A DNA stretch of 35,002 nt from Polyangiaceae bacterium (lineage in GTDB: Bacteria > Myxococcota_A > Polyangia > Polyangiales > Polyangiaceae): NCBI GenBank assembly GCA_020848455.1, contig JADLAB010000064.1, positions 1-35,002 on the forward strand, read 5' to 3'. The notes under the pieces were generated by a model. It did not search any database. It had not been told where the DNA came from and saw only the letters and a list, made by a program, of their open reading frames with translations. Both the position numbers and the translations under genes were made by a program. Below, piece after piece: positions 20,976-29,673 of the stretch; within the stretch, counting starts at the first letter, position 1; each line of letters opens with the position of its first letter.

Positions 20976-22373
20976 TCAGCGCCTCGGCAGACGGGACAGC
21001 TCGTCGTACAGGTAGACGGCGCTGCGCAGCGCCTTCTGGAAGTCGCTCACGAGCAGCGACTCGTTCTCGCTGTGCGCGTTGCACGCGGGATCCTCGAGGC
21101 CGACGAGCAGCGCCGGGACGCCGCCGAGCACGCGCGCGAACGGCTCGACGAAGGGGATCGAGCCGCCGCAGCCGATGAACGCCACCTTGGAACCGAAGCC
21201 CGCCTCGAGCGCGCGGCGTGCCGCCTCGAAGGCGGGGCCCTCGGGGTCGGTGACCCACCAGCCGGCCGCCGCCTTCACGGTGGCGGTCACCTGGACGCCC
21301 CAGGGTGGGCTCGCCGTCAGGCGCGCGCACAGCAGGCGCGCGACCTCGTCGGGATCCTGGTCGGGCACGATGCGGATGCCGACGCGTGCGCGTGCCGAGG
21401 GGACGATCTGGTTCGATGCGCCCTTGAGCGGTGCCGCCTCGAGCGCGTTCACGTCGAGCGACGGACGGAGCCACAGGAGCTCGTAGGTCGAGTAGCCCGC
21501 CTCGCCCGCCATGCCGACGCCGGCGAGCACGCCGGCGTCGCGCCGGAACTCGGCGGCGTCGAAGGGCAGCGCCGCGAGCCGCGCACGCTCGCGCGGGCCG
21601 AGGGGACGGACCTTGTCGTAGAGCCCGGGGACGTCGATGCGCCCGTCGTCCTCGAGCAAGCCGCCGAGGATCTTGCACAGGGCGAGCGGCGCGTCGGGCG
21701 TGGGCCCGCCCCACATCCCGGAGTGGAGCGGGTGATCGACCGCCGCCACCTCGACATCCACGATGACGATGCCGCGCAGGGCGTAGGTGATGGACGGCAC
21801 GCCGGCCGCGAGGTTCGCCGTGTCGGTCAGCACCATGAGGTCCGCGGCCATGCGCTCGCGCTGCGCCTCGAGCAGCGGACCGAGGTGCTCGGAGCTCACC
21901 TCCTCCTCGCCGTCGATTAGGACCTTGACGTTGATCGGCAGGCCGCCGGAGCGGAGATACGCCTCGATGGCGGCGAAGTGCACGGCGGCGCCCGCCTTGT
22001 CGTCCACGACGCCGCGACCGTAGACGCGCCCGTCGCGCACCTCGGGCTCGAAGGGCGGCGACTTCCACTCGCCGAGCCGCCCCACGGGCTGCACGTCGTG
22101 GTGCGCGTACAGCAACACGGTCGGCGCGCCGGCGGGCGCGCGCAGCCACTCGCCGTACACGTAGGGGTGGGCGCCCGGAACGCGTAGCAGCTCGACACCC
22201 TCGAGCCCGACCCGCCGCATCCACGCGGCCACGGCCTCGGCACTGCGCTCCATGTCGGCATCCGGGGCCGGCGCCGTGGAGACGCTCGGGATGCGGACGA
22301 GGTCCATCAGGTCGCCGAGCGTGCGCTCGAAGTTCTTTTCGAGGTAGACGAGGGCGGGGTCGCGGTGGCTCAT
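20976..22373 (-). CDS. M20-family metallopeptidase (dipeptidase-like)
   Basis: A 465-residue cytoplasmic di-zinc peptidase. Metal and catalytic motifs are intact: YAHHDVQP (H91, D93), GRGVVDDKAG (bridging D124), DGEEEVSSEH (general-base and metal Glu at about 157-158), TDTANLAAGVPSITYALRG (metal D184), DHPLHSGMWGG in the lid domain, and the distal histidine in NAHSENE. The order and spacing fit the CNDP/dipeptidase branch of M20 better than DapE or ArgE. It probably hydrolyses dipeptides or N-acyl amino acids released from scavenged protein. The ATG at 22373 gives the usual helical N-terminus; a much longer upstream frame is not homologous. It is divergent from rpiA across about 100 bases. 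Confidence 0.93.
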   Translation of the reverse strand: MSHRDPALVYLEKNFERTLGDLMDLVRIPSVSTAPAPDADMERSAEAVAAWMRRVGLEGVELLRVPGAHPYVYGEWLRAPAGAPTVLLYAHHDVQPVGRLGEWKSPPFEPEVRDGRVYGRGVVDDKAGAAVHFAAIEAYLRSGGLPINVKVLIDGEEEVSSEHLGPLLEAQRERMAADLMVLTDTANLAAGVPSITYALRGIVIVDVEVAAVDHPLHSGMWGGPTPDAPLALCKILGGLLEDDGRIDVPGLYDKVRPLGPRERARLAALPFDAAEFRRDAGVLAGVGMAGEAGYSTYELLWLRPSLDVNALEAAPLKGASNQIVPSARARVGIRIVPDQDPDEVARLLCARLTASPPWGVQVTATVKAAAGWWVTDPEGPAFEAARRALEAGFGSKVAFIGCGGSIPFVEPFARVLGGVPALLVGLEDPACNAHSENESLLVSDFQKALRSAVYLYDELSRLPRR

Positions 22374-22473
22374 GCTCAGCCGGTCGTACACCGGCCCGCG
22401 CGTCCCTGTCACCCCCGAAGGGCGCCGCGCAAGACCCTTGCCGCCGCGGGCAGGTCCGGTGCATGGGGCCGTC

Positions 22474-23208
22474 ATGAGCGACTCGTCGGTCTCGCAGTCC
22501 CAGGCGGCCGCGCCGAACGGCGCCGATCCCGTGGCGCTCGGACGCGTCGCCGAGCGGGCGCTCGGCTTCGTCGCCGACGGCATGACGCTCGGCCTCGGCA
22601 CCGGCCGGGCCGCCGAGGCGTTCATCCGCAAGCTAGGCGAGCGGGTGGCGGCCGGCCTCGGCGTCCGCGGGGTGCCGACGAGCGTGCGCTCCGAGGCCCT
22701 GGCGCGCGAGCTCGGCATCCCGCTCGCGACGCTCGACGACGTCGCGGAGCTCGACGTCGCCGTCGACGGCGCCGACGAGGTGAGCCCGGCGCTCGACCTC
22801 ACGAAGGGCCTCGGCGGCGCCCTGTTGCGCGAGCGGGTGGTCGCCGCCGCCGCGCGGCGCTTCGTCGTGCTCGTGACGCCCGACAAGCTCGTGCCCTGCC
22901 TCGGCGCACGCACGCCGATCCCGATCGAGATCGTACCGTTCGCGCTCGCGCCCGTGAGCCGGGCCCTGCGGGCGCTCGGTGCCCGCCCCGAGCTCCGCCG
23001 CCGCCCGGACGGCACGCCCTTCCTGAGCGACAACGGCCAGCACATCGTCGACGGGCACTTCGGCCCGATCGGCGACGTGCGCGCGCTCGACGCGGCGCTC
23101 CGCCGCATCCCGGGCGTGCTCGACCACGGCCTCTTTCTCGCGATGGCCTCGGTCGTGCTCGTGAGCGAGGCCGACGGCGTGCGCGCCCTCGAGCCCCCTG
23201 CCCGCTAG
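22474..23208 (+). CDS. rpiA: Ribose-5-phosphate isomerase A
   Basis: A 244-residue cytoplasmic enzyme interconverting ribose-5-phosphate and ribulose-5-phosphate in the non-oxidative pentose phosphate pathway. Conserved blocks: GLGTGRAAEAFI (phosphate loop), PTSVRSEALARELGIPLA, DVAVDGADEV (catalytic Asp/Glu), KGLGGALLRERVVA (catalytic Glu and Lys region), PIPIEIVPFA, SDNGQHIVDGHF and PGVLDHGLFLAMAS. An extension of about 17 Ser/Ala residues precedes the domain. ATG 22474 is preferred over an earlier in-frame ATG that would add non-homologous sequence. It ends 18 bases from the convergent Cys/His-cluster gene. Confidence 0.95.
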   Translation: MSDSSVSQSQAAAPNGADPVALGRVAERALGFVADGMTLGLGTGRAAEAFIRKLGERVAAGLGVRGVPTSVRSEALARELGIPLATLDDVAELDVAVDGADEVSPALDLTKGLGGALLRERVVAAAARRFVVLVTPDKLVPCLGARTPIPIEIVPFALAPVSRALRALGARPELRRRPDGTPFLSDNGQHIVDGHFGPIGDVRALDAALRRIPGVLDHGLFLAMASVVLVSEADGVRALEPPAR

Positions 23209-23226
23209 CCGGGCGCGGGCGCGCGC

Positions 23227-24225
23227 TCAGCCGTCGAGCGACTCGTCCACGAGCGCGCGCAGCTCCGCGAGGCGCTGCTGGCGGGCTGCGTCCGCGGGCG
23301 CGGCCTTCGGCTTCGCCACGCCCCGGCCGCTGCCGAGCGCGAGCTCGCGCTCGAGCGCCGCCAGATCGTCGTCGGTGGGCACCGAGGCGCCGCGCGCCCG
23401 CCCGATGCCGAACACGCGCCCGAGCCAGCTGCGGCCCTCGCAGAGAGCGTAGCTGTCCGCCTCGATGGCCGCGGTGTCGGTGCGCACGAGGCGCACGACG
23501 CCGCGGTTCGCCCGAACCCACGCGACCGCGCCGTCGAAGTTGGTGCGCGGCGTCGGGTCGAGCTCGGCGCGCGCGACCCGCTCGGGCGTGCCGAAGAGCT
23601 CGCACTGGATGGCGGTGGCGACGGCGAGCTCGTCGAGCGGCAGCCGCGTCGCGCGCACCACCTTCACCCCGCCGCAGCCGCGCTGCAGGATGTGCGCGCC
23701 GTTCGCGAGCAGGACGCCGAAGCCGAGCAGCGCGCCGGCGACCTCCACCGCGCCGGCGACCTCGGCCGGCGCGAAGGCCGACAGAACGCCGACCTCGGTG
23801 CAGAACACCGCCGCGACCCCCTGGACGAGCGCGGTCGTGAGCACCGTCGGGTGGCGCGCCTCGGCCGCCTGGACGTTCACGACGTACGCTCCGTCGGAGC
23901 CGCGCTCGACACGCGCGCGCGGCTTGTCGTCGCCGTGCCGGTGGCCGCCGCCCGAGCCGCAGCAGGCGCCGGTGCCGCAGCCCCCGCCGCCCTCCTCGCC
24001 CTCGGGGCTCGCGAGGCCGAGGCGCAGCTCGGTCTCGGGTAGACCCGCGTAGCCCGCGAGCCGCGACAGGAGCTTGCCCACGGCGGCGCCCGTGCCGTCG
24101 AAGGCGTCCGGGAAGAACTCGGCGTTCGGCAGCACGAGGCCGCTCACGGGCTCGGCACCGGCACCGAGGAGGCGCGCGCTCGCGCGCAGCAACCAACGCA
24201 GACGGGGCTCGGCAGGCAGGTCCAT
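23227..24225 (-). CDS. Uncharacterised protein with Cys/His cluster
   Basis: A 332-residue soluble-looking protein that I do not recognise. Residues about 78-100 contain CGTGACCGSGGGHRHG, with three cysteines and two histidines in a glycine-rich loop, a plausible metal-binding site. A central region is rich in Ala/Val with moderately hydrophobic stretches (VLTTALVQGVAAVFC; AGAVEVAGALLGFGVLLANGAHIL) and further cysteines (QRGCGGVKVV; IQCELFG; ALCEGRSW). The C-terminus is a charged helix (LAALERELALGSGRG ... RQQRLAELRALVDESLDG). ATG 24225 has GAGG about six bases upstream. It sits 49 bases downstream of the FHA-GGDEF gene on the same strand and may be co-transcribed with it. Confidence 0.75.
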   Translation of the reverse strand: MDLPAEPRLRWLLRASARLLGAGAEPVSGLVLPNAEFFPDAFDGTGAAVGKLLSRLAGYAGLPETELRLGLASPEGEEGGGGCGTGACCGSGGGHRHGDDKPRARVERGSDGAYVVNVQAAEARHPTVLTTALVQGVAAVFCTEVGVLSAFAPAEVAGAVEVAGALLGFGVLLANGAHILQRGCGGVKVVRATRLPLDELAVATAIQCELFGTPERVARAELDPTPRTNFDGAVAWVRANRGVVRLVRTDTAAIEADSYALCEGRSWLGRVFGIGRARGASVPTDDDLAALERELALGSGRGVAKPKAAPADAARQQRLAELRALVDESLDG

Positions 24226-24274
24226 CGGTACCTCGCGGCGCTCGGAAACTCGGGTCGACGTCGCCCGCCGGCTG

Positions 24275-25216
24275 CTAGGGCGGAGCCGTGCCGGGCGGAT
24301 ACTTGAGCATGACGCGATTCCGGCCCGCGTGCTTCGCCGCGTAGAGGGCTTCGTCCGCGGCGGCGATGAGGCCGCGCGGATCTTCCTGGTGGGGCTCGAA
24401 GCACGCGACGCCGACGCTCACCGTCACCGGCAGGCGCTTGCCGTCCGACACGATCGGCGCCACCTCGACCGCGGCGCGCAGGCGCTCGGCCAGCAGGCCC
24501 GCGTTCGCGAGCGTGATGCCGCGCAGGACCACGACGAACTCCTCGCCCCCGTAGCGGGCGAAGACGTCCTCGGTCCGCAGCATGCCCTGCACCACCGAGG
24601 CAATCTCGATGAGCACCTGATCGCCCGCCGGATGCCCGTAGGTGTCGTTGACGCGCTTGAAGTGGTCGAGGTCGAACATGATGAGCGACAGCGGCGTCTC
24701 GTGGCGCTTGGCGTACGAGACCTCGGTGGCGATCGAGTCGAGGAAGTACTTCTTGTTGTAGGCGCGCGTGAGCGGATCGCGCAGCGCCGCGTTGTACATC
24801 TTCTGCTGGAAGCTCTCGTCCAGCCGGTCGTGGAAGGTGAACTTCAGGATCGTGGTCTCGCCGACGCGGATCTTGTCGCCGTCCTTGAGCGCGTGCTTCG
24901 CGATGCGCTCGCCGTTGACCATCGTGCCGTTCGAGCTCTGCAGATCCTCGACCTCCACGAAGGTGCCGGCGAGCGTCACCTTGACGTGGAGGCGCGAGAT
25001 CGAGTCGTCGTCGAGGCGGATGTCGGCCTTCTGCGAGCGACCGATGGTCGTCTGGCCCTCGCCGAGCTTGAACATCTTGCCGACGTCGACGCCGGCGAGG
25101 ACGATGAGATAGGCACGGTCGCGCTGCGAGCGGCGCGTGAGCTCGGCCCGCAGCTTGTCGAGGTCCGACACGCGCGTCGCCTCGAGATCGTCGTATTTCT
25201 CGTCGTCGTCGCTCAT
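24275..25216 (-). CDS. FHA-GGDEF diguanylate cyclase
   Basis: A 313-residue cytoplasmic protein. An N-terminal FHA domain (about 36-120) has the phosphothreonine-binding residues of TTIGRSQKADIRL, DDDSISRLH and SSNGTMVNG. A C-terminal GGDEF domain (about 143-305) has the active-site GGEEF (223-227), substrate residues in FDLDHFKRVNDTYGHPAGD, and an inhibitory I-site RTED exactly five residues before GGEEF. It should therefore make cyclic-di-GMP with product feedback. The FHA domain links it to a phosphorylated partner, plausibly a Hanks kinase or its target, though no direct pairing is shown. The start is the ATG at 25216 rather than the preceding TTG. It is expressed divergently from the large lipoprotein gene. 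Confidence 0.95.
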   Translation of the reverse strand: MSDDDEKYDDLEATRVSDLDKLRAELTRRSQRDRAYLIVLAGVDVGKMFKLGEGQTTIGRSQKADIRLDDDSISRLHVKVTLAGTFVEVEDLQSSNGTMVNGERIAKHALKDGDKIRVGETTILKFTFHDRLDESFQQKMYNAALRDPLTRAYNKKYFLDSIATEVSYAKRHETPLSLIMFDLDHFKRVNDTYGHPAGDQVLIEIASVVQGMLRTEDVFARYGGEEFVVVLRGITLANAGLLAERLRAAVEVAPIVSDGKRLPVTVSVGVACFEPHQEDPRGLIAAADEALYAAKHAGRNRVMLKYPPGTAPP

Positions 25217-25245
25217 CAAGCCGGCGTCCGGGCGGTCAATGGGTC

Positions 25246-25274
25246 ATGTTACGACAGCGCGCCGCCCTAGACAA
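25246..25274 (-). promoter_or_regulatory. Putative promoter of the FHA-GGDEF gene
   Basis: On the minus strand: TTGTCT (complement of 25269-25274), a 17-base spacer, and TAACAT (complement of 25246-25251). The -10 matches four of six consensus positions with canonical spacing. The leader would be roughly 22-25 bases to the ATG at 25216. Confidence 0.5.
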
Positions 25275-25390
25275 CGACCGCTGCTCGCCGCGCCGCGCTT
25301 CGCGCGCGCGCCCTGCACTTTCGCCGGGGTTGGCCTCGGGCTCGGCGCTTCCCGGCCCGCGCAAAAGCGACCGGGCGACACGGGCCGCCG

Positions 25391-25420
25391 TTGCGCGAAG
25401 CCGGGGCCGGCGCATACCAT
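25391..25420 (+). promoter_or_regulatory. Putative promoter of the large lipoprotein gene
   Basis: TTGCGC (25391-25396), an 18-base spacer, then TACCAT (25415-25420). The leader would be about 50 bases and would include the GGAGG ribosome binding site at about 25467-25472 ahead of the ATG at 25480. Confidence 0.4.
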
Positions 25421-25479
25421 GGCGGCTAGCGCACGCTCGCGTGTCGACTCGCAGGCCGTCGCGCTCGGAGGTGTCCGCC

Positions 25480-28400
25480 ATGCTTCGCTTGTTGAAGCGA
25501 CTCGTCATTGCCCTCGTCCTTCTCGTGTTCGCCGGCTGCGCCGGTGGCGGCTGCTCGAGCGGCTGCGCGTGCGGCGGGCTCGAGCCGCTGCCCGGTGGCT
25601 TCGACGCCAGCAAGCGCATCGAGAACGCCGCCGCGGTGCGACTCACCCAGTCCGGCCTGCAGTTCTTGCAGGACAACGTGGGCACCCTCGCGGCCACGCT
25701 CATCGGCGGCGGCGGCGGCATCATGACCTTCGAGGTGCCGGAGACCTCGGGCAGCCAGCTCGGCATCGACTACGCGGTGTGCCAGGGGGGCGCCGACCCG
25801 AACGCGAATCCGCCCAAGTGCGTCGCGGAGATCGACATCGGCAACGCGCAGCTCGCCATCACGTCCGAGAACCCCCACGACATCCGGATCCAGGGCCCGC
25901 TGCCCATCCGGCTCCAGAGCCTGCCGATCAACATCGTCTACTTCTGCGTGCCGCTGCTCGGCTGCGTCGAGAGCAACATCGTCGGCGTGCTCAACGGCAA
26001 CGGAGCCTGCCCGAACAACGCCCAGACGTTCGCCAACATCCCGCTCAACGTCGACATCTCGATCGAGATCGACGCCGACCCGAACCACTCCCGGTTTGGC
26101 TACTCCAAGGTCAAGGTCAACACCGTCGACATCGACCAGAACACGCTCGAGGGCTCGCTCCACTTCTGCGGCGGCTTCGACGCCTCGATCCTGAACGCCC
26201 TGAAGGGGATCATCCTGCCGATGCTGATCGACCCGCTCATCGGGACGCTCACCGATCAGATCGACGCCCAGCTCTGCCAGCAGGCGAACCCGGCCGTGAC
26301 CCCGCCCTGCCCGACGGGCACCGTGGACGTGAACGGCGTGTGCCGCTACGGCAATGACGCGAACGCCGAGTGCGCCTCGATCATGCTCGGGCTCGACGGC
26401 CACGTGAACGCGGGCGCGTTGCTCTCGAGCTTCTCGCCGGGCACCCGCGGCGCGTTCGACTTCCTGCTCGCCTCGGGCGGGCACAACCTGCGCGACGACG
26501 GCTCGGGCTTCCACTGGGGCGACCTCAACCCGATCGCGAGCGGCGCCACGCTCGGCTTCTACGGCGGCTCCGAGGCGCGGCCGATGTCGAACTGCGTGCC
26601 CATCTCGAGCCTCCCGATGCCGACCGCGATTCCGATCCCGGACGAGCTCCTGGCCAACACCGTCCCGGACTGGCCGCAGGGCGACCCCAACGTCCCGCCG
26701 GCGCCGCACGTGGGCCTGGCCCTCTCGGAGCGCTTCACGAACTACCTCATGGCGCAGGTCTACAACAGCGGCACCCTGTGCCTCGGCATCACCGGCGACC
26801 TCGTGCCGCAGCTCACCTCGAGCCTCGTCGCGATCGGCATCGGTGCGCCGTCGATGAACGAGCTCGGCTGGCAGAAGCAGGCCCAGCAGCTCGCGATCGC
26901 CATCCGGCCCCAGCAGCCCCCCGAGGTGCACTTCGGCAACGGCACCGATCTCGCGACCGACCCGCTCATCCGGGTGACCGCCAAGCAGATGGTGTTCGAC
27001 TTCTACATCTGGTCGCTCGACCGCTTCGTGCGTGCCTTCTCCGCCAGCCTGGACCTCGACGTGCCGGTCAACCTGGTGGTCACCCCCGACGGCCTGCAGC
27101 CCGTCATCGACCAGATCGGCGTCTCGAACGGCGTCGTCACGACGAGCTTGCTGCGCGAGGATCCGACGAAGATCGCCGCGTCGCTCCAGGACCTCTTGGG
27201 GTCGATGGTGGGCCAGTTCATCGGCGGCGCCATCCCGCCCGTCGACCTCAACGGCTCGCTCGCGAGCCTCGGCCTGACGCTCGTGATCCCGGACACCGTG
27301 GACGGCCAGGGCTCGCCCGGCCTGCGCAAGCTTTCCAAGGGCAGCGACAGCTTCCTCGGCATCTTCGCAGCCCTCGGGGTCGTCCAGGCGAAGACCTCGG
27401 TCGACACCACGGTCGGCTTCGTGTCCTTCGACGCCGGCGACCTCGGCTGGAGCGGCGCCGAGCGCCGCCTGCCGGAGGCCGTGCTCGACCTCGGCACGGA
27501 CCTCGCCAGCGCGGGTCAGCGCGTGGAGTGGCAGTACCGCGTCGACAACCTGCCGTGGCACCCGTTCCGCAGCGACCGGCGCCTGGTGGCGCGCGACCCG
27601 TGGCTCTCCACCGAGGGCAAGCACGTCGTGAGCGTGCGGGCGCGCGTCGTCGGCGACCCACTCACCCTCGACCGCGAGCCCGCCACGTTCCAGCTGGACG
27701 TCGACTCGTCGCCGCCCTTCGTCGCCGTGCAGCAGGCCGAGGGAACCGTGCTCGTGACGGCGGACGACGCCGTGTCGGGCGACGCCACGATGGTGCGCGT
27801 ACGCCTCGGGCGCACCGGCCGCGACGGCGCGGTGCGGTGGCACCCGTGGAGCGACTGGACGGCTGCCGCCGCGCTCGAGGCCTTCGACCCGGGCGACAAC
27901 GACCGCATCGAGGTCGAGGCCGAGGACGAGACCGGCCACGTGGGCTCGACCTCGCAGGCCCTGCTCCGCGGCCGCGTCGGCGACAGCGGCGGGGGTGGCT
28001 GCGGTTGCGTGCTGGCGGGCTCGGGCGAGCGCGGCGGCTCGGCCTGGTGGCTCGCGGCGCTCGGCGTCGGCGCCGTGCTCGGACGGCGGGTCCTCGGGCG
28101 GCGCGGACGCGCGCATCGCGCAGGCGTCGCGCGCCGCTGGCGCGAGCTCACCCTCGCCCTCGTGGTCCTGACGGTTCCGGGCATGTTCGCCGGCTGCAAC
28201 TGCGCCGAGGACGAGACCACCGCCGAGACGGGCTGCCGCGCCACCGGGACCTGCGTCGCGCTCAACCCGGGCCTCATCGGCGCCTACACGTCGGCGACCG
28301 TCGACGCCGCCGGCACGGTGTGGATCGCGGGTTACCTCGAGGCCGACTGGGCGGGAGGCTTCACCTGGGGCGATCTCGTCGTGGGCAGCTACACGGGCGG

Positions 28401-29610
28401 GGACGTCGTGTGGACGCTGGTCGACGGCGTGCCGACCGAGCCCCCGGTCAACGCGAACCTCTACGACCCGCAAGGGTTTCGAGGCGGGCAGACCGAGCCC
28501 GGCGACGACGTCGGCCTGTGGACGTCGATCGCGCTCGACGCGAACGGCCAGCCGGCCCTCGCCTACTACGACGCGACGCATCATGCCCTCCGCTACGCGA
28601 GCTTCGCGGGCGGGGGCTGGGCGAGCACGGAGGTCGTCGGCGGTGACAAGGCCGAAAACGGCCGCTACGCCAAGCTCTCGTTCGTCAGCGGGCTGCCGGT
28701 CATCGCCTACCAGTTCGTCGAGGCGGGAGACGCGGGCGCGGTCCGCAGCGGCGTGCGCCTGGCGCTCGGCAGCGCGGTCGGCGCGAGCCAGGCGACGTGG
28801 ACCTTCGAGGAGGTCGCGGCCGACGAGGCCACGCCGTGCCGCGCGCGCTACTGCGCGACGGGGACGACGTGCGTGAAGTCGACGGGCACGTGCCTGGACA
28901 AGAGCAAGGATTGCCCGGCGAGCTGCGCCTCCGGCGAGTCGTGCGTCCTCGTCAACGCCGTGCCGCAATGCGAGGCGGTGTACGGCAACACGCAGACCGA
29001 CAGCTACCCCGATGCCACGGGGCTCTACGTATCGCTCGCGGCGAACCCCGTGGGTGGCCTCGGCGTCGCCTTCTACGACCGCATCCACGGCAACGTGGTC
29101 GTCGCCTCCAAGGCGGGCGCGGCGTGGACGACGGTCATCGCCGACGGCGAGAGCGCGGGCACCGACACCGGCGACAAGGGCATCGGGCTGTCGCTCGCCA
29201 TCGACCTCGATGGCAACTATCACCTGAGCTACGTCGATGGCCTCGAGGAGGCCGTCAACTACGTGAAGGTGACCGCCGGCACCACGCCGGGCACGCCCGA
29301 GGTGGTCGATACGGGCGCCGGCAACAGCGACGGCCAGCACCTGGTCGGCGACGACTCGAACATCCTCGTCACGCAGGGCGGCGAGATCCGCGTGAGCTAC
29401 CAGGACGCCTCGGAGGGCACACTGCGCCTCGCCGTCGGTACCCCGTCGCAGGGCGCCCATGCCTGGACGGTCACGACGCTGCCGCAGGACGGCCACTTCG
29501 CGGGCGCGTTCTCGCGCCAGGTCGAGCTGCCGGGCGGGTCCAGGATCGTCAACTGGTGGCGCGTGGCGACGCCGTCCGCGATCGGCAACGTCAGCGTCGT
29601 CGCGCCGTAG
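25480..29610 (+). CDS. Giant lipoprotein: two surface proteins in one frame, internal MYXO-CTERM-like segment
   Basis: A 1376-residue protein. The N-terminal lipoprotein signal (LVIALVLLVFAGC, lipid cysteine C20) is followed by a Cys/Gly stretch. Domain A (about 35-835) is a large domain with no recognised family and an Ig-like or fibronectin-like region near 680-830. GGGGCGC (cysteines at bases 28000 and 28006) precedes a Trp-containing helix (SAWWLAALGVGAVLG) and an Arg cluster (RRVLGRRGRAHR). This is the tripartite MYXO-CTERM sorting pattern, normally found at the extreme C-terminus. A second hydrophobic helix then ends in a second lipobox, MFAGC (C906). Domain B (about 915-1376) has propeller-like repeats of the type SIALDANGQPALAYYD and a Cys-rich insert (CRARYCATGTTC). 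No stop codon separates the halves. The start is set by GGAGG seven bases before the ATG. Function is unknown; a surface or outer-membrane location is inferred. Confidence 0.85.
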   Translation: MLRLLKRLVIALVLLVFAGCAGGGCSSGCACGGLEPLPGGFDASKRIENAAAVRLTQSGLQFLQDNVGTLAATLIGGGGGIMTFEVPETSGSQLGIDYAVCQGGADPNANPPKCVAEIDIGNAQLAITSENPHDIRIQGPLPIRLQSLPINIVYFCVPLLGCVESNIVGVLNGNGACPNNAQTFANIPLNVDISIEIDADPNHSRFGYSKVKVNTVDIDQNTLEGSLHFCGGFDASILNALKGIILPMLIDPLIGTLTDQIDAQLCQQANPAVTPPCPTGTVDVNGVCRYGNDANAECASIMLGLDGHVNAGALLSSFSPGTRGAFDFLLASGGHNLRDDGSGFHWGDLNPIASGATLGFYGGSEARPMSNCVPISSLPMPTAIPIPDELLANTVPDWPQGDPNVPPAPHVGLALSERFTNYLMAQVYNSGTLCLGITGDLVPQLTSSLVAIGIGAPSMNELGWQKQAQQLAIAIRPQQPPEVHFGNGTDLATDPLIRVTAKQMVFDFYIWSLDRFVRAFSASLDLDVPVNLVVTPDGLQPVIDQIGVSNGVVTTSLLREDPTKIAASLQDLLGSMVGQFIGGAIPPVDLNGSLASLGLTLVIPDTVDGQGSPGLRKLSKGSDSFLGIFAALGVVQAKTSVDTTVGFVSFDAGDLGWSGAERRLPEAVLDLGTDLASAGQRVEWQYRVDNLPWHPFRSDRRLVARDPWLSTEGKHVVSVRARVVGDPLTLDREPATFQLDVDSSPPFVAVQQAEGTVLVTADDAVSGDATMVRVRLGRTGRDGAVRWHPWSDWTAAAALEAFDPGDNDRIEVEAEDETGHVGSTSQALLRGRVGDSGGGGCGCVLAGSGERGGSAWWLAALGVGAVLGRRVLGRRGRAHRAGVARRWRELTLALVVLTVPGMFAGCNCAEDETTAETGCRATGTCVALNPGLIGAYTSATVDAAGTVWIAGYLEADWAGGFTWGDLVVGSYTGGDVVWTLVDGVPTEPPVNANLYDPQGFRGGQTEPGDDVGLWTSIALDANGQPALAYYDATHHALRYASFAGGGWASTEVVGGDKAENGRYAKLSFVSGLPVIAYQFVEAGDAGAVRSGVRLALGSAVGASQATWTFEEVAADEATPCRARYCATGTTCVKSTGTCLDKSKDCPASCASGESCVLVNAVPQCEAVYGNTQTDSYPDATGLYVSLAANPVGGLGVAFYDRIHGNVVVASKAGAAWTTVIADGESAGTDTGDKGIGLSLAIDLDGNYHLSYVDGLEEAVNYVKVTAGTTPGTPEVVDTGAGNSDGQHLVGDDSNILVTQGGEIRVSYQDASEGTLRLAVGTPSQGAHAWTVTTLPQDGHFAGAFSRQVELPGGSRIVNWWRVATPSAIGNVSVVAP

Positions 29611-29614
29611 TCGC

Positions 29615-29668
29615 GGCTCGTCGGGCCGGGGCCCGCGAGCCCGTCCGTACCGGCGCGGTCGGACCGCG
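29615..29668. terminator. Twin hairpins between convergent genes
   Basis: The first hairpin, 29615-29641, is GGCTCG-T-CGGGCC pairing with GGCCCG-CGAGCC (a 12-bp stem with one bulged T). The second, 29654-29668, is CGCGGTC-G-GACCGCG. Both fall in the 63-base gap after the large lipoprotein stop and before the end of the convergent small gene. There are no T-tracts, so bidirectional termination by structure or transcript protection is inferred. Confidence 0.5.
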
Positions 29669-29673
29669 GCGCT

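Noticed and set aside
22374-23108. An N-terminal extension of the M20 peptidase frame to about 710 residues
   Set aside because: It runs antisense through rpiA and shows no homology-like sequence; the M20 domain begins at the ATG at 22373.
25426-29496. A minus-strand open frame of 1356 codons opposite the large lipoprotein gene
   Set aside because: The opposite strand has a signal peptide, lipobox, ribosome binding site and structured domains. This frame is low-complexity Arg/Ala/Val/Asp sequence, a compositional shadow.
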